DNA from: Candidatus Magnetomicrobium cryptolimnococcus
GTDB lineage: Bacteria; Nitrospirota; Thermodesulfovibrionia; Thermodesulfovibrionales; Magnetobacteriaceae
Length of the DNA: 64,000 nt
Reading direction: 5' to 3'
NCBI GenBank assembly: GCA_018606805.1
Contig: JAGYWI010000008.1
Location: 62,001 to 126,000 of the forward strand
The position numbers were made by a program, and so were the translations under genes. Of the stretch, positions 17,278 through 27,802 are shown one piece after another. Numbering within the stretch: the first letter of the stretch is position 1; each line of letters begins with the position of its first letter. The notes beneath the pieces were generated by a model. That model did no database searches and had not been told where the DNA came from. It saw only the letters and a program-made list of their open reading frames with translations.

Positions 17278-17727
17278 ATGGATAAATATATGATTAAACC
17301 AAACACAACACCGGTAAATAGGGTTATTGAAATGCCCCAAAAGCTCTTTTATAAGATAGGGGAAGTAAGCAGAATAACATCACTTGAACCATATGTATTG
17401 CGTTACTGGGAAACGGAGTTTCCATTTCTGAAACCTAAGAAGGGTAAGTCAAAACAGCGTTTATATCAGAAAAAAGATATAGAGGTTTTGTTAGAAATCA
17501 AGCGGTTGCTTTACGAGGAAAGACTTACAATAGAAGGAGTAAGGAAGAGATTAGCTAAAAACTATATAGACGTGATAAAAACTGAAAGCAAACATGTAGA
17601 AAATTCTTTACACAGTAATGATAATGATGATAATACCGCACCTACTACAGTAAAGGAAGGTTTAAAACAAGAGGTAATCAGTAATATAAGAATAAAGCTA
17701 AATACCCTGCTGCACACATTAAAATAA
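17278..17727 (+). CDS. MerR-family transcriptional regulator
   Basis: 149 aa with AGGA before the ATG. Residues about 22-90 form a MerR winged helix (LFYKIGEVSRITSLEPYVLRYWE, then RLYQKKDIEVLLEIKRLL). The remainder is charged and shows no metal-binding cysteines, so a classical metal sensor is unlikely. Its close position to ihfA suggests the conserved but little-studied MerR protein that accompanies ihfA in several phyla. tRNA-Pro follows after only 1 bp, so both may share a transcript. Confidence 0.88.
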   Translation: MDKYMIKPNTTPVNRVIEMPQKLFYKIGEVSRITSLEPYVLRYWETEFPFLKPKKGKSKQRLYQKKDIEVLLEIKRLLYEERLTIEGVRKRLAKNYIDVIKTESKHVENSLHSNDNDDNTAPTTVKEGLKQEVISNIRIKLNTLLHTLK

Positions 17728-17728
17728 T

Positions 17729-17806
17729 CGGGGCGTAGCGCAGTCTGGATAGCGCACTCGCTTGGGGTGCGAGAGGTCGGCCGTTCGAATCGGCTCGCCC
17801 CGACCA
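17729..17806 (+). tRNA. tRNA-Pro (GGG)
   Basis: Complete cloverleaf: acceptor CGGGGCG/CGCCCCG, D-stem GCGC, anticodon stem CTCGC/GCGAG around loop TTGGGGT with anticodon GGG, T-loop TTCGAAT, and encoded ACCA at 17803-17806. Confidence 0.96.
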
Positions 17807-17816
17807 AATATAGCGG

Positions 17817-17885
17817 CTTTAGGGAGGTGTGCCTGTGCACCCTTTTGCCTAAAAGGGTTTTCCCTCGCTCTTCTATTTCTTTAAA
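17817..17885. repeat. Dispersed hairpin repeat, copy 2
   Basis: GGTGTGCCTGTGCACCC followed by CTTTTGCCTAAAAGGGTTTTCCCTCGCTCTTCTAT. It is a variant of the GTGCG-N4-CGCAC core plus the AAAAGGGTTTTCCC block shared with the copies at 25.2 and 30.8 kb. It lies between tRNA-Pro and the convergent dgt gene. Confidence 0.7.
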
Positions 17886-17895
17886 TCTTTTAAAA

Positions 17896-18927
17896 CTACA
17901 GCCATGGTTCAGGTATGAATATCTTTTCATACTTCATAAGCGCGAACCTATCGGTCATACAGGCTATAAAGTCGCACACAAGCCGGTGCTTATTTTGACT
18001 ATCCTCCATAGGAATATACATACTGATTTGTTTAGGATACTCGATGTAGTATTCATAAAGACTTTTAAGGATTCTCTTTGCCTTATTTGAGTCAGCTAAA
18101 ACCCGTTCACTTTCGTATACCTTTTTAAATAGAAAGGTTCTAAGTGCATTTATTGCCTCAAGGACATTCTTAGTCATGGTCAGTTCACATAGGCAATTGT
18201 CAAGTGTAGTGTAGACTAAGTCCTTTACCATTGTATCTATTCTCTTTGCATGGGTTATGCCGACCACATCTAAAATCTCTGTTGGTATATCTTGTTCAGT
18301 AATAACGCCAGCTCGTAGGGCATCATCGAGGTCGTGATTTACGTATGCTATAATGTCTGATAAGCGCACAACTTGTCCTTCGAGTGTTTCAGCCTTTTCG
18401 CTATCCTTACCTGGTATTATGCGGCCCTTACCCTTTGAATGTTTAAAAATACCGTCTCTCACCTCATAGGTAAGATTAAGTCCTTTGCCGTCTTTTTCTA
18501 AAAAATCAACGACCCTTAGACTTTGATAATAATGATCAAAGCCTCCCGGATGGATTTCCCTTAAGATTTGTTCCCCGGCATGTCCAAATGGCGTATGTCC
18601 AAGGTCATGTCCAAGCGCTATAGCCTCCGTAAGGTCCTCGTTAAGCCCAAGGGCACGGGATATAGTGCGGGATATTTGCGAAACCTCAAGCACATGAGTA
18701 AGCCTCGTACGATAGTGATCGCCCATAGGGGAGAGGAACACCTGTGTTTTATGTTTAAGCCTACGGAATGCCTTTGAATGGATTATTCTGTCTCTATCGC
18801 GTTGAAAACATGTGCGCATTTCCCCTTCTTTTTCTTTATGTATGCGCCCTTTTGTGTTAACACTTAAACATGCCGCACGGTTTAGGATTTGTCGCTCTCT
18901 TTCTTCAATTTGTTGTCTTATTAACAT
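17896..18927 (-). CDS. dgt: Deoxyguanosinetriphosphate triphosphohydrolase-like protein
   Basis: 343 aa HD-domain enzyme of the dGTPase family, which hydrolyses dNTPs to nucleoside and triphosphate. Metal ligands are visible as [10 protein letters not shown] (His78), [11 protein letters not shown] (His107-Asp108) and [14 protein letters not shown]. The N-terminal [21 protein letters not shown] motif is diagnostic. The length fits the shorter non-enterobacterial subfamily. Its start overlaps the dinG stop by 7 bp. Relatives of this fold also deplete dNTPs during phage infection, but the context here is housekeeping. Confidence 0.93.
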   Translation of the reverse strand: MLIRQQIEERERQILNRAACLSVNTKGRIHKEKEGEMRTCFQRDRDRIIHSKAFRRLKHKTQVFLSPMGDHYRTRLTHVLEVSQISRTISRALGLNEDLTEAIALGHDLGHTPFGHAGEQILREIHPGGFDHYYQSLRVVDFLEKDGKGLNLTYEVRDGIFKHSKGKGRIIPGKDSEKAETLEGQVVRLSDIIAYVNHDLDDALRAGVITEQDIPTEILDVVGITHAKRIDTMVKDLVYTTLDNCLCELTMTKNVLEAINALRTFLFKKVYESERVLADSNKAKRILKSLYEYYIEYPKQISMYIPMEDSQNKHRLVCDFIACMTDRFALMKYEKIFIPEPWL

Positions 18928-20876
18928 AAGGGTAGTTTATTTTTAAAAAAAGTCATAACTTCATTTAAGTTTTTTGTTATCTTAGCAGGTGGAAGGGATT
19001 TTAAAAAGCTCTTACCGTACCGTTTATACAAGACCCTTGAATCAAGTACGGCAACTACTCCGTAGTCATTCTTAGTTCTTATTAGCCGACCAAAGCCCTG
19101 TTTAAATGTTATAACAGCCCTTGGAACTTGGTAATCGTTAAAAGGTTCACCGCCTTGTTTTTGTATAAACTCTATTTTGCCCTCCATAACTGGGTCTGTT
19201 GGTACATCAAATGGAAGCCGTGTAATTATAACGCAACTTAACTCATCGCCTGGAAAATCTACTCCTTGCCAAAAGGTCTTTGTTCCAAATAATAGTGCCC
19301 CGTTAGAGCGTCTGAATTGTTCAATAAGCGAATAACTATCCATATCCCCTTGTTTATATATTGTAAGGTGTTTAGAAAGTACCTCAAAGACGCCATTCAT
19401 TAAGGCGTAGCTTGTAAACAACACTAAAGTTTTACCTTTATGTATAGAAGCAATATCGTGTATTTCTTCTACAATTATGTTAAAATATTCATTATCTGAT
19501 GGAAGTTTTGTATTTGTAGATATGTATAACAGTGCCTGATGTTTGTAATCAAAAGGGGACTTTAACAGTAATTCATCACTATTATCAGCGCCAATGCGTT
19601 GTCTAAAATAGTTAAATTGTTCATCTGTTGATAATGTGGCAGAGGTCATAACACAAGTTTTATAAACATCAAACACTGTTGATTTTAACATATCGGCAAT
19701 ATTTATAGGGGTTGCAACAAGCCGTACTGTTTTGTTGGCTTTTTCAGCAAAATAAACAATATCAGTCATACTCATTTGTAAAATTACTTTAAGATTACTG
19801 ACTATAGCGTTGCAGCGCTCTGCAATCGTATTTATTTCAAAGCTGTCGTCCTTATTGTCACACAACTTAGCAAACTTGTGTAGATGAGTAGTTAGTTCGT
19901 TAAGAAATGTAGATAGCGTATCATCTACAAAGCCACTTTCGCGTATTCTTAGTGGGGAGTTATCTGTAAGCCGGTTTAACACTTCGCGAAAAAAACTCTC
20001 TTCTCGCTGTCTTAAGTCATTAACGGCAAAAATGATATTTTTTCTATGAAACCCTAACTCATCCGTAACGCGTATTTTATTTAGTAACCCCTTGCCGCGC
20101 ACTGTATAAATCGAGTCAAGAAGCCGTTTAACTTGGTAGTTGCTTACTTGGAAGCTTAGGTAGTCGCTAGCGACATCTTCGATAGCGTGAGCCTCATCAA
20201 GTATTACTGTACTAAATTGTGGAAGTGCCTTATATCCAGATGATATATTAGTAAAAAAAAGATGATGATTTGTTACTAAAATTTGCGCTTTATTGGCGCT
20301 GAATCGAGCCATTTGATAAAAGCAATCTTTAAAAAACCTGCAACGCTTACCATAACATAGGTCTGTTTCCCTACACACTTGTTGCCACAGCTCATTTTTA
20401 ACGCTTATTTCAGAACGAATCCCCTTCTGTGTAGCTTTAGCCCACGATAGTACCATAGAGTATTCTGCAACATCAAAATCATCGAACAAATGCTCATGGT
20501 TAACAGCGTATAATTTTCTAAGGCAGACATAATTTTCACTACCAAGGCACAAAGCATACGAAAGCTCTGGAAACAGATTGTTTTTTAAAAAAGGCAAGTC
20601 CTTTTCATATAATTGGCTTTGCAGTGCCTTGGTATAAGTGGATATGGCTAGTTTTCTTTTTTTATCTTCCCAAAGCCAAAAAATAGCTCCCATTAAGTAA
20701 GCAAAGCTCTTCCCAACACCAGTGCCAGCTTCCACTATCAAATGCCTTTCATTTAGAAGGGCTAAGATAATAGCATGTACCATATCCTCTTGTTCTTTTC
20801 TATACTCATAACTTTTTAAAACCCCACCGAACAAGGCATTTAAGTCTATATTAAATTCTTCTTTGAGCTTTGACAC
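18921..20876 (-). CDS. dinG: DinG/XPD-type ATP-dependent DNA helicase
   Basis: 651 aa superfamily 2 helicase, 5'-3' type. It has Walker [10 protein letters not shown] (49-57), DEAH (227-230), and an iron-sulfur cluster region with cysteines at about 118, 174, 179 and 185 ([15 protein letters not shown]). C-terminal helicase motifs include [14 protein letters not shown] and QGFGRLIRT. Such helicases resolve R-loops and unusual DNA structures. GTG start with no obvious ribosome site. It is upstream of, and overlaps, dgt. Confidence 0.92.
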   Translation of the reverse strand: MSKLKEEFNIDLNALFGGVLKSYEYRKEQEDMVHAIILALLNERHLIVEAGTGVGKSFAYLMGAIFWLWEDKKRKLAISTYTKALQSQLYEKDLPFLKNNLFPELSYALCLGSENYVCLRKLYAVNHEHLFDDFDVAEYSMVLSWAKATQKGIRSEISVKNELWQQVCRETDLCYGKRCRFFKDCFYQMARFSANKAQILVTNHHLFFTNISSGYKALPQFSTVILDEAHAIEDVASDYLSFQVSNYQVKRLLDSIYTVRGKGLLNKIRVTDELGFHRKNIIFAVNDLRQREESFFREVLNRLTDNSPLRIRESGFVDDTLSTFLNELTTHLHKFAKLCDNKDDSFEINTIAERCNAIVSNLKVILQMSMTDIVYFAEKANKTVRLVATPINIADMLKSTVFDVYKTCVMTSATLSTDEQFNYFRQRIGADNSDELLLKSPFDYKHQALLYISTNTKLPSDNEYFNIIVEEIHDIASIHKGKTLVLFTSYALMNGVFEVLSKHLTIYKQGDMDSYSLIEQFRRSNGALLFGTKTFWQGVDFPGDELSCVIITRLPFDVPTDPVMEGKIEFIQKQGGEPFNDYQVPRAVITFKQGFGRLIRTKNDYGVVAVLDSRVLYKRYGKSFLKSLPPAKITKNLNEVMTFFKNKLPLC

Positions 20877-20923
20877 TATATTAAATTCATAAAAATAAAT
20901 TTACCTCAATAATTAATAATATA

Positions 20924-23900
20924 TTAGCCTGCAAATGCAAGTGTTGTCTCACGTTCTTCTTCTATTATATAAACAAGTCTTTTAAATATTTCAATTAAAA
21001 CTGATAATACACTTTCCTTAAACTCGGTCAATAAAAATTCTAAGCTATCGTTTATATGTTTAAAATCCATTCCCATATGGCGCTTAATAGTTAAAAGATT
21101 ATCTATCTGCAAATACCGTTCATTTAAAAAATTAACAACCACCTTAGTTCTTGACTGAGTAATAGCGGCTATTTTTAGTTTCTTACAAAGGAGCTTAAGG
21201 CGCATAGCATCAAAGAACGTTTCAAGCGGCTCTGGCAGTCTGCCAAACCTATCCGATAGTTCATCTTTAAGGCTAAATAGGTCTTCCTCTTCCTTAGCGA
21301 CGACGATACGTCTGTAAAAATTCAGTCTTAGCGAGACATCCTCTATGAAGGTATCAGGGATAAAGGCCTCTATTTTTAAATCAATCTGAGGTTCAGGCTC
21401 TGTCTCAATTGGTTTGCCGCGTGTTTCGGCTACTTCTAATTCAAGCATTTCCATATATGTATCAAGCCCTACTTCATGTATGTGCCCAGATTGCTCAGCA
21501 CCAAGTAAATTGCCAGCTCCACGTATCTCCATATCCTTCATCGCTAGATGAAAGCCAGCCCCCAAGTAACTGAAATCACTAATGGCGGTCAGTCGTTTTC
21601 TCGCTGTTTCAGTTATAAAATCCTCCCCAGGTATGAAAAAATAGGCATAGCCACGTACATTACCGCGTCCCACTCGGCCGCGCAACTGGTGTAAATCGGC
21701 AAGCCCCATAAGCTCAGCCCTGTCCACTATTATTGTATTAGCCCGCGGAATGTCCATCCCAGACCCCACTATTGCTGTTGATACCAGTATATCTATATCG
21801 CCTTTTATAAAATTTATAATAATATCTTCTAATTCACTTTCCTTCATTTGACCGTGGGCTATTTCTACTTTGGTGCTAGGTGGTGCATTTTCCTTTACTT
21901 TAAAGGCTATTTTTTCAATATCTCTAATTCTATTGTGCACGAAATAAACCTGTCCACCACGCGTTAGCTCTCTGTGTATAGCTTCTTTTAATAAATTAGT
22001 GTCGAATTTGGATATAATTGTTCTAACTGCCTGCCTATCCACAGGTGGCGTTTCAATAGTAGAGAGGTTCCATATACCTGAAAGGGACATTTGCAGTGTA
22101 CGTGGTATGGGAGTAGCGCTTAAACTTAAAAAATGGATATCCTTTTTAAGCTCCTTAATCTTTTCCTTTTGAGATACACCAAAGCGGTGTTCTTCATCTA
22201 TAATTAAAAGCCCAAGGGCTGGCACCTCTACATCTTTTCTTAGGAGTGCGTGAGTGCCAATTATAATATCCACTTCACCGCGGGCAAGGCGTTTTAGGGT
22301 TTCATTTATATGTGGACGCGGTTTAAATCTGCTAACATAGTCAATTTTAACAGGAAAGGCATTAAATCTTTCTTTGAAAGTCATATAGTGCTGCTCACAC
22401 AAAATAGTAGTAGGCACTAAAACCACCACCTGCTTAGAATCATAAAAAGCCTTAAATGCAGCCCTCATGGCAACTTCTGTTTTTCCATAGCCAACATCAC
22501 CACAAAGGAGTCTATCCATAGGTTTTTCGGATTCCATATCCATTTTTATTTGCTCAATTGCCGTTAACTGGTCTGGGGTTTCATCATAAGGAAAGAAATT
22601 ATCAAATTCTTTATGTACATGATTATCAGCACTAAAACTATAAGCCCTTGAAAGCTCCCGCTCAGCATAATGTCTTACGAGCTTTTCAGCTGCTATTTTC
22701 AGCTTCTTTCTAACCTTAGCCTTTACCTTCTGCCACGTCTTGCCACCCAAGCGGTCAAGCTTTGGTAGCACACCCTCTTGTGCTCGATACTTTTTGATTT
22801 TCCCAAGACTATACACGGGTAAGTACAGTCTAGCCCCGTCATCGTAATTAATAAGGAGCATGTCGGATTCAAAACCTTCGACCACTTCATGTCGTAATTG
22901 CTCAAAAATGCCTATGCCATGGTCTTCATGCACCACATAATCACTGGGCTTGAGGTCCTCCATTTGGCTTAAATAATCTGTAATAGTGGTGGTCTTTGGG
23001 CTTTGCTTTCGCCTTACCTTGATTTCACCAAAAAGCTCCTTTTCTGTGAGCACTACTAGGTTTTGCACAAAAAAACCTTCCATTAAGGCACCAGTTGTAA
23101 TGAAAATCCCACCTGTCCATGTCCCAACCTCATCCAGTTTTAAAATAGGTACGAGCATGTCAGCTTCCATAAAAATATCTTTAACACGCTCTGCTTGTGC
23201 TGTAGTAGCACTGACAATCATGACACGGTTTTGGGCATAAAGCCGCCGTACACCTTCTACAAGCAGACTTAGCGACGTACGTTCGTTAAGTAAAATCCCA
23301 TATCCATTTAAACTAAGATAACCAGCATCAACCCCTTCAGTGTCTACTATAGGGTCTTGTGAAAGTAATGTAAAAGACACTGTTTCTGTACACAATTTAC
23401 GCAGCCTATCTATGCTGTCATCCCCTACGTTATCCATATATAATACGTGCGAAAGGTTAAAAATCTCATGTATATACCTTCTACCGCCAGTTTGCTTTAT
23501 AGGAAACAACTCTATTTTATCTATGTGCTTTATGGTTCTTTGCGTATCAGGGGCAAAAAACCGTATTGAATCTATCTCATCGCCAAAAAACTCCACCCGT
23601 ACCGGATTTTCCATATTAGGCAGAAACAGGTCTAACACATAATTCCTTATGCTAAACTCGCCCTTTTCTAATACCATAGAAACGCTCTTATAGCCAAACT
23701 CCGTAAGAAACTCAACAACGTCCTCACGCGAGACCTCCTCAGCCCTTGTTAGCGTAATGGATTCAGAGGAAAGCTCGGTAGGTGTCTTGATAGATGTAAG
23801 GGCAGTGTCAAGCGTGCACAGTAATGAATTATATTTTTTGGCATGTACGGTGATTTCCACCTGTTGGGCCTTTGCAACAATGTCATCGGCATCAGGGAAA

Positions 23901-24121
23901 AACACTAGTTCACCGGTAGGCACTATTTGTTTGAAAAAATCGTAATCTTCTTTGATTTTTTGGCACTCATCACTGTCTTTGCAAATGAGTAAGAAGTTTT
24001 TTCTAAAAAGTACCAAAAAAAGAGCTAATAGCGAACCCCTTAGATTAAATACCTTGTCTCCTTTATCTACCCCTGTAGAAATGGAGTTAAACCACAGCTT
24101 TATCAGTTCACTAAAAACCAC
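20924..24121 (-). CDS. mfd: Transcription-repair coupling factor Mfd
   Basis: 1065 aa. Mfd removes stalled RNA polymerase and recruits UvrA. The N-terminal UvrB-like module is shortened compared with E. coli (1148 aa). Next comes the RNA-polymerase-interaction domain (LKPSDYVVHEDHGIGIF), then the RecG-like translocase with Walker A CGDVGYGKTEVAMRAAF, DEEHRFGV, SATPIPRTLQMS and the TRG motif region LRGRVGRGNVRGYAYF, and a C-terminal TRCF domain. The start overlaps rfaE2 by 11 bp. No obvious frameshift. Confidence 0.96.
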   Translation of the reverse strand: MVFSELIKLWFNSISTGVDKGDKVFNLRGSLLALFLVLFRKNFLLICKDSDECQKIKEDYDFFKQIVPTGELVFFPDADDIVAKAQQVEITVHAKKYNSLLCTLDTALTSIKTPTELSSESITLTRAEEVSREDVVEFLTEFGYKSVSMVLEKGEFSIRNYVLDLFLPNMENPVRVEFFGDEIDSIRFFAPDTQRTIKHIDKIELFPIKQTGGRRYIHEIFNLSHVLYMDNVGDDSIDRLRKLCTETVSFTLLSQDPIVDTEGVDAGYLSLNGYGILLNERTSLSLLVEGVRRLYAQNRVMIVSATTAQAERVKDIFMEADMLVPILKLDEVGTWTGGIFITTGALMEGFFVQNLVVLTEKELFGEIKVRRKQSPKTTTITDYLSQMEDLKPSDYVVHEDHGIGIFEQLRHEVVEGFESDMLLINYDDGARLYLPVYSLGKIKKYRAQEGVLPKLDRLGGKTWQKVKAKVRKKLKIAAEKLVRHYAERELSRAYSFSADNHVHKEFDNFFPYDETPDQLTAIEQIKMDMESEKPMDRLLCGDVGYGKTEVAMRAAFKAFYDSKQVVVLVPTTILCEQHYMTFKERFNAFPVKIDYVSRFKPRPHINETLKRLARGEVDIIIGTHALLRKDVEVPALGLLIIDEEHRFGVSQKEKIKELKKDIHFLSLSATPIPRTLQMSLSGIWNLSTIETPPVDRQAVRTIISKFDTNLLKEAIHRELTRGGQVYFVHNRIRDIEKIAFKVKENAPPSTKVEIAHGQMKESELEDIIINFIKGDIDILVSTAIVGSGMDIPRANTIIVDRAELMGLADLHQLRGRVGRGNVRGYAYFFIPGEDFITETARKRLTAISDFSYLGAGFHLAMKDMEIRGAGNLLGAEQSGHIHEVGLDTYMEMLELEVAETRGKPIETEPEPQIDLKIEAFIPDTFIEDVSLRLNFYRRIVVAKEEEDLFSLKDELSDRFGRLPEPLETFFDAMRLKLLCKKLKIAAITQSRTKVVVNFLNERYLQIDNLLTIKRHMGMDFKHINDSLEFLLTEFKESVLSVLIEIFKRLVYIIEEERETTLAFAG

Positions 24122-24578
24122 TATTTTTAACTATCTTATTAATTATGTCTGTTGTTGAAATCCCCGGTATATACGATAAGCTGTAAACCTCTGGCACTAT
24201 ATCATTACCAACAATCTCATCCTTTTTCCAATCCCCCCCTTTAACTAAAACATGAGGGGCAAGTGCCTTGATTAGCTCATAAGGGGTATCTTCATTAAAT
24301 ATGGTTGTATAATCTACCATAAACAAAGACGCTACCATAAATGCCCTATCAGATTCATTTATTATAGGTCTGCCGGGCTTTAAACGACCAACTGAAATAT
24401 CCGAATTAATACCTACGACAAGAATATCCCCAAAGCCCTTTGCCTCTACTAGATATTCAACATGACCTTTGTGGAGAATATCAAAGCATCCGTTTGTAAA
24501 GACAACTTTCCTTCCGGCTCTTTTTTCTCGTTCTAATCTGTTTTTTAATTCACTTAATGCTAATACTTGGCCAGTCAT
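24111..24578 (-). CDS. rfaE2: D-glycero-beta-D-manno-heptose 1-phosphate adenylyltransferase (RfaE2)
   Basis: 155 aa stand-alone cytidylyltransferase-fold enzyme corresponding to the C-terminal half of HldE. It adenylylates heptose-1-phosphate for LPS inner core synthesis. Motifs are VVFTNGCFDILHKGHVEYL (HxGH-type site), GINSDISVGRLKPGRPI, and LVKGGDWKKDEIVG. The kinase half is absent here and would need a separate gene. The start has no clear ribosome site. It forms an operon with mfd (11-bp overlap), downstream of the initiator tRNA. Confidence 0.92.
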   Translation of the reverse strand: MTGQVLALSELKNRLEREKRAGRKVVFTNGCFDILHKGHVEYLVEAKGFGDILVVGINSDISVGRLKPGRPIINESDRAFMVASLFMVDYTTIFNEDTPYELIKALAPHVLVKGGDWKKDEIVGNDIVPEVYSLSYIPGISTTDIINKIVKNSGF

Positions 24579-24644
24579 ATGTTATGTAGGAAACCTAAAA
24601 TTGCAGAAACAACTCTCCATATCTAAAATGCTAATATAAACACT

Positions 24645-24721
<77 letters not shown>

Positions 24722-24800
24722 ATGTTTACTAACTTAAAGTATGAGTATAACACGAGATTTATTGAAAGTCAACTAAAATTTTTTTAAATTAAAAAAAAAT

Positions 24801-24875
24801 AAAAGGACGGGGGGAAACCCTTTTGAAAAAGGGTTCTTCCCCCGCACCCCCTTTCCTAAAACTTTTGTCCTGACA
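24801..24875. repeat. Dispersed hairpin repeat, copy 3
   Basis: ACGGGGGGAAACCCTTTTG and AAAAAGGGTTCTTCCCCCG form a stem of about 17 bp. The tail CCCCCTTTCCTAAAACTTTTG matches the 14.4-kb copy. It lies just upstream of the initiator tRNA gene on the minus strand. Confidence 0.8.
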
Positions 24876-24946
24876 ATAAGTGCTAAATGTTATACACTGT
24901 GGCAGGATGACACTTTTTTCCCAAAGCTTGTGCAGGCATAACGAGT

Positions 24947-25010
24947 AAATCGCCGACGGGCAAGAGTATCCCCATAAAAAAATGGTGATACTCTTGCCCG
25001 TCGGCGATTT
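24947..25010. repeat. Perfect 23-bp inverted repeat with 18-nt loop
   Basis: The left arm (24947-24969, starting AAATCGCCGACGGGCAAG) is exactly complementary to the right arm (24988-25010). The loop is AT-rich (CCCCATAAAAAAATGGTG) and can itself pair partly. There is no T-tract, so it is not a typical terminator, and the sequence differs from the dispersed repeat family. Confidence 0.9.
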
Positions 25011-25171
25011 GGTGCAAAAGGGGGAGGCAAAATATCTCCCCCTTAAACCCCCTCTCGCTACTTTGCAACCACGCAGAGACTTTACGGCCAACGTGTGTTG
25101 TACAATAAATGCGAACACATAGGTTTCCCCTATAAATGTGTGTGTCTGATATTGCCGACTTGGTATAGTGT

Positions 25172-25252
25172 TGGACGGTGGTAGCACCACCTGGTGCGCC
25201 TACGCACCTTTTTATCGAAAAGGGTTTTCCCCCGCTCTTCTATTCCCTTAGT
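25172..25252. repeat. Dispersed hairpin repeat, copy 4
   Basis: A small hairpin GTGGTAGCACCAC is followed by GGTGCGCCTACGCACC and TTTTTATCGAAAAGGGTTTTC. The core and the AAAAGGGTTTTCCCCC block are the same as in the copy at 30.8 kb. Confidence 0.85.
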
Positions 25253-25294
25253 ATATTTGCTGTATATATTTGCAATTTTTTTTTGTATATATGC

Positions 25295-25325
25295 TTGATA
25301 TAAATGGCAGAAATTATAGTATAAT
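25295..25325 (+). promoter_or_regulatory. Probable alaC promoter, predicted leaderless start
   Basis: TTGATA (25295-25300), 19-nt spacer, TATAAT (25320-25325). The ATG at 25333 lies 7 nt after the -10 box and no Shine-Dalgarno sequence is present. The spacer is longer than ideal. Confidence 0.6.
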
Positions 25326-25332
25326 ATTAAGC

Positions 25333-26505
25333 ATGATGAATTTTAATAGAATAAAAAGATTGCCACCATATGTGTTTGCTGTTGTAAATCAAATGAAGAT
25401 AGAGGCCAGACAAAAGGGGGAGGATATTATAGACCTTGGTATGGGAAATCCGGATTTACCAACTCCTCCACATATTGTCGGTAAGCTTAGGGAGGCCTCG
25501 AAAAACTCTAAAAACCACAGATATTCAGCCTCACGTGGAATTACTCAGCTTCGAATGGCTATTTGTGAGTGGTATGAACGCAGATATAATGTTAAATTAG
25601 ACCATGAAAAAAACTCTGTGGTAACCATAGGCTCAAAGGAGGGCTTAAGCCATCTGATACTTGCAATGATTGAGCCGGGTGATGTTGTCTTAACGCCATC
25701 TCCTGCGTATCCGATTCATCCTTATAGTGCAATAATAGCAGGAGGGCAGGTATGCAGTATACCGATAGGGGCTGGTATTGATTTTTTTGAAGAAATGGAG
25801 AGGGCTTTTCGTGAGACGTGGCCAAGACCAAAGTTATTGTTGATAAACTTTCCCCACAATCCGACAACGGAAGTAGTTGATATTAGTTTTTTTGAAAAGG
25901 TGGTTAAATTTGCAAAGGAAAACGATATAATTGTTATTCATGATTTTGCGTATGCTGATTTAGTATTTGATAATTATAAGGCACCGAGCTTTTTGCAAGT
26001 GGAAGGGGCTATTGATGTTGGGGTGGAGTTTTTCTCAATGACCAAAAGCTATTCCATGGCAGGGTGGAGGGTTGGCTTTTGTTGTGGTAACAGTGAGATT
26101 GTTGGGGCTTTGACTAAAATAAAAAGTTATTTAGATTACGGGATGTTTCAGCCAATTCAAATAGCCTCTATTGTGGCTTTAAGGGGTGAGCAGGATTGTG
26201 TTGAACAAATAAGGCAGGCGTATGAAAGCCGTAGGGATGTGCTTATTGACAGTTTAAATAAGGCTGGATGGGATGTACCACCACCAAAGGCAACAATGTT
26301 TGTATGGGCTGAAATACCTGAACCGTTTAAACATATGAAATCGTTGGAGTTTTCAAAGTTATTGTTAAAAGAAGCTGGGGTTGCCGTTTCGCCGGGTATT
26401 GGCTTTGGTGAAAGTGGTGATGGGTTTGTGCGTTTTGCACTTGTTGAAAATGAGCAGAGGATCAGACAGGCTGCTAAGGGTATCAGGAGGTTTTTAAATA
26501 AATGA
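25333..26505 (+). CDS. alaC: Class I/II aminotransferase, AlaC-like
   Basis: 390 aa from the ATG at 25333 (a second ATG follows at once at 25336). Fold-type I PLP enzyme: [16 protein letters not shown] at the N-terminus, [16 protein letters not shown], and the PLP lysine in [16 protein letters not shown] (about Lys238). The [13 protein letters not shown] variant and the [10 protein letters not shown] region match the AlaC/YfdZ alanine transaminase group. It makes alanine from pyruvate and glutamate, and may accept related substrates. The hom start overlaps its stop (ATGA); pairing with homoserine dehydrogenase is common in several phyla. Confidence 0.88.
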   Translation: MMNFNRIKRLPPYVFAVVNQMKIEARQKGEDIIDLGMGNPDLPTPPHIVGKLREASKNSKNHRYSASRGITQLRMAICEWYERRYNVKLDHEKNSVVTIGSKEGLSHLILAMIEPGDVVLTPSPAYPIHPYSAIIAGGQVCSIPIGAGIDFFEEMERAFRETWPRPKLLLINFPHNPTTEVVDISFFEKVVKFAKENDIIVIHDFAYADLVFDNYKAPSFLQVEGAIDVGVEFFSMTKSYSMAGWRVGFCCGNSEIVGALTKIKSYLDYGMFQPIQIASIVALRGEQDCVEQIRQAYESRRDVLIDSLNKAGWDVPPPKATMFVWAEIPEPFKHMKSLEFSKLLLKEAGVAVSPGIGFGESGDGFVRFALVENEQRIRQAAKGIRRFLNK

Positions 26506-27791
26506 TAAATGTGGCAGTTATTGGTTTTGGCACTGTTGGTAGTGGCACTGTTAAGGTGCTATTGCAAAACAGTGAATTAATCAAGGAAAGGACTGGCCTT
26601 GACATTAGGTTAAAGTGGATTGCTGATTTAGATATAGAAAAAGACAGAGGGGTAAAACTCCCGGAGGGGGTTTTAACAACTGATGCTTACAAGGCAATTG
26701 ATGATCCGGAAGTGAACATTGTAGTTGAGCTGATAGGTGGCAAGACTAAGGCCAAAGAGCTTATACTGCGGGCTTTAAGGAATGGAAAAAACGTTGTTAC
26801 TGCAAATAAGGCGTTACTTGCTGAGGATGGATATGAGCTATTTAAGGAAGCTTACATACAAAGTAGAGAACTCGGGTTTGAGGCGGCTGTGGCAGGTGGC
26901 ATTCCTATAATAAAGGTATTAAAAGAAGGGCTTGTTGCAAATAATATTATTGCCGCATATGGAATCATTAATGGTACCTCTAATTATATTTTATCAAAGA
27001 TGACGAAGGATAAGATTGACTTTAATACTGCCCTAGCTGAAGCCCAAGTGCTTGGTTACGCCGAGCAAGACCCTACTTACGACATTGAGGGCATAGATAC
27101 TGCTCACAAGCTTACCCTGATGGCAACCCTTGTCTATGGCATTCCACTTTATTATAATGAAGTGTATAAAGAGGGGATTACTGGGATTACGCCAGAGGAT
27201 ATTACTTATGCGCATGAGTTAGGCTATAAGATTAAACTATTGGCTATCACTAAAATGATAGATGGGGAGATAGAGCTTCGTGTGCACCCGACAATGATTC
27301 CTGATAATTATCTTATATCTAGGGTAGAAGGGGTTTTTAACGCTATTTACATTAGAGGTGATGCCGTTGGTGATACGCTATATTATGGTAGAGGCGCTGG
27401 TGATTTACCCACAGGAAGCGCTGTTGTTAGTGATATTATAGATATAGCAAAGGTGTGTAGTAATGGTAAAAGCTACGCTGTTAGGATGGATAATAAGGCT
27501 TATAAAATTAAAAAAATAGAAGATATTTTAGCTATGTATTATTTTAGGTTTAGCGCCCTTGATAAGCCAGGGGTTTTATCTAAGATTTCCGGTATCCTTG
27601 GTGAACATGACATAAGTATATCGGCTGTTATACAGAAAGAAAGAAGGAAGGGCGAGGCAGTGCCTGTGATAGTGCTTACTCATTTAGCTAGAGAAAAAAA
27701 TGTACTGGAAGCTATAGCAACAATAGATAAACTGCCTGTGATTACCACAAAGACCCATTTTATAAGGGTAGAAAACCAGTCAATTGGGTAA
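26502..27791 (+). CDS. hom: Homoserine dehydrogenase
   Basis: 429 aa. NAD(P)-dependent reduction of aspartate semialdehyde to homoserine for threonine and methionine synthesis. The Rossmann motif [17 protein letters not shown] is at the start, then [23 protein letters not shown] and the signature [26 protein letters not shown]-terminal ACT domain (about 350-429, [17 protein letters not shown]) suggests feedback control by an amino acid, usually threonine. Translation is coupled to alaC. Confidence 0.96.
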   Translation: MINVAVIGFGTVGSGTVKVLLQNSELIKERTGLDIRLKWIADLDIEKDRGVKLPEGVLTTDAYKAIDDPEVNIVVELIGGKTKAKELILRALRNGKNVVTANKALLAEDGYELFKEAYIQSRELGFEAAVAGGIPIIKVLKEGLVANNIIAAYGIINGTSNYILSKMTKDKIDFNTALAEAQVLGYAEQDPTYDIEGIDTAHKLTLMATLVYGIPLYYNEVYKEGITGITPEDITYAHELGYKIKLLAITKMIDGEIELRVHPTMIPDNYLISRVEGVFNAIYIRGDAVGDTLYYGRGAGDLPTGSAVVSDIIDIAKVCSNGKSYAVRMDNKAYKIKKIEDILAMYYFRFSALDKPGVLSKISGILGEHDISISAVIQKERRKGEAVPVIVLTHLAREKNVLEAIATIDKLPVITTKTHFIRVENQSIG

Positions 27792-27802
27792 CATTAAAAA
27801 AA

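Larger units (their letters stand above)
24722..25332. other. Large intergenic gap with repeats and a long hairpin
   Basis: 611 bp with no credible gene. It holds two copies of the dispersed repeat (24801-24875 and 25172-25252), a perfect 23-bp inverted repeat (24947-25010), and the promoter for alaC at its right end. A 133-codon minus frame crosses all of these structures and is not credible. The DNA between 24880 and 25120 is more GC-rich than the flanks. Confidence 0.7.

Noticed and set aside
24789-25190. A 133-codon minus-strand frame in the large intergenic gap
   Set aside because: It runs through a dispersed repeat and the perfect 23-bp inverted repeat, has no ribosome site, and its composition is not protein-like.
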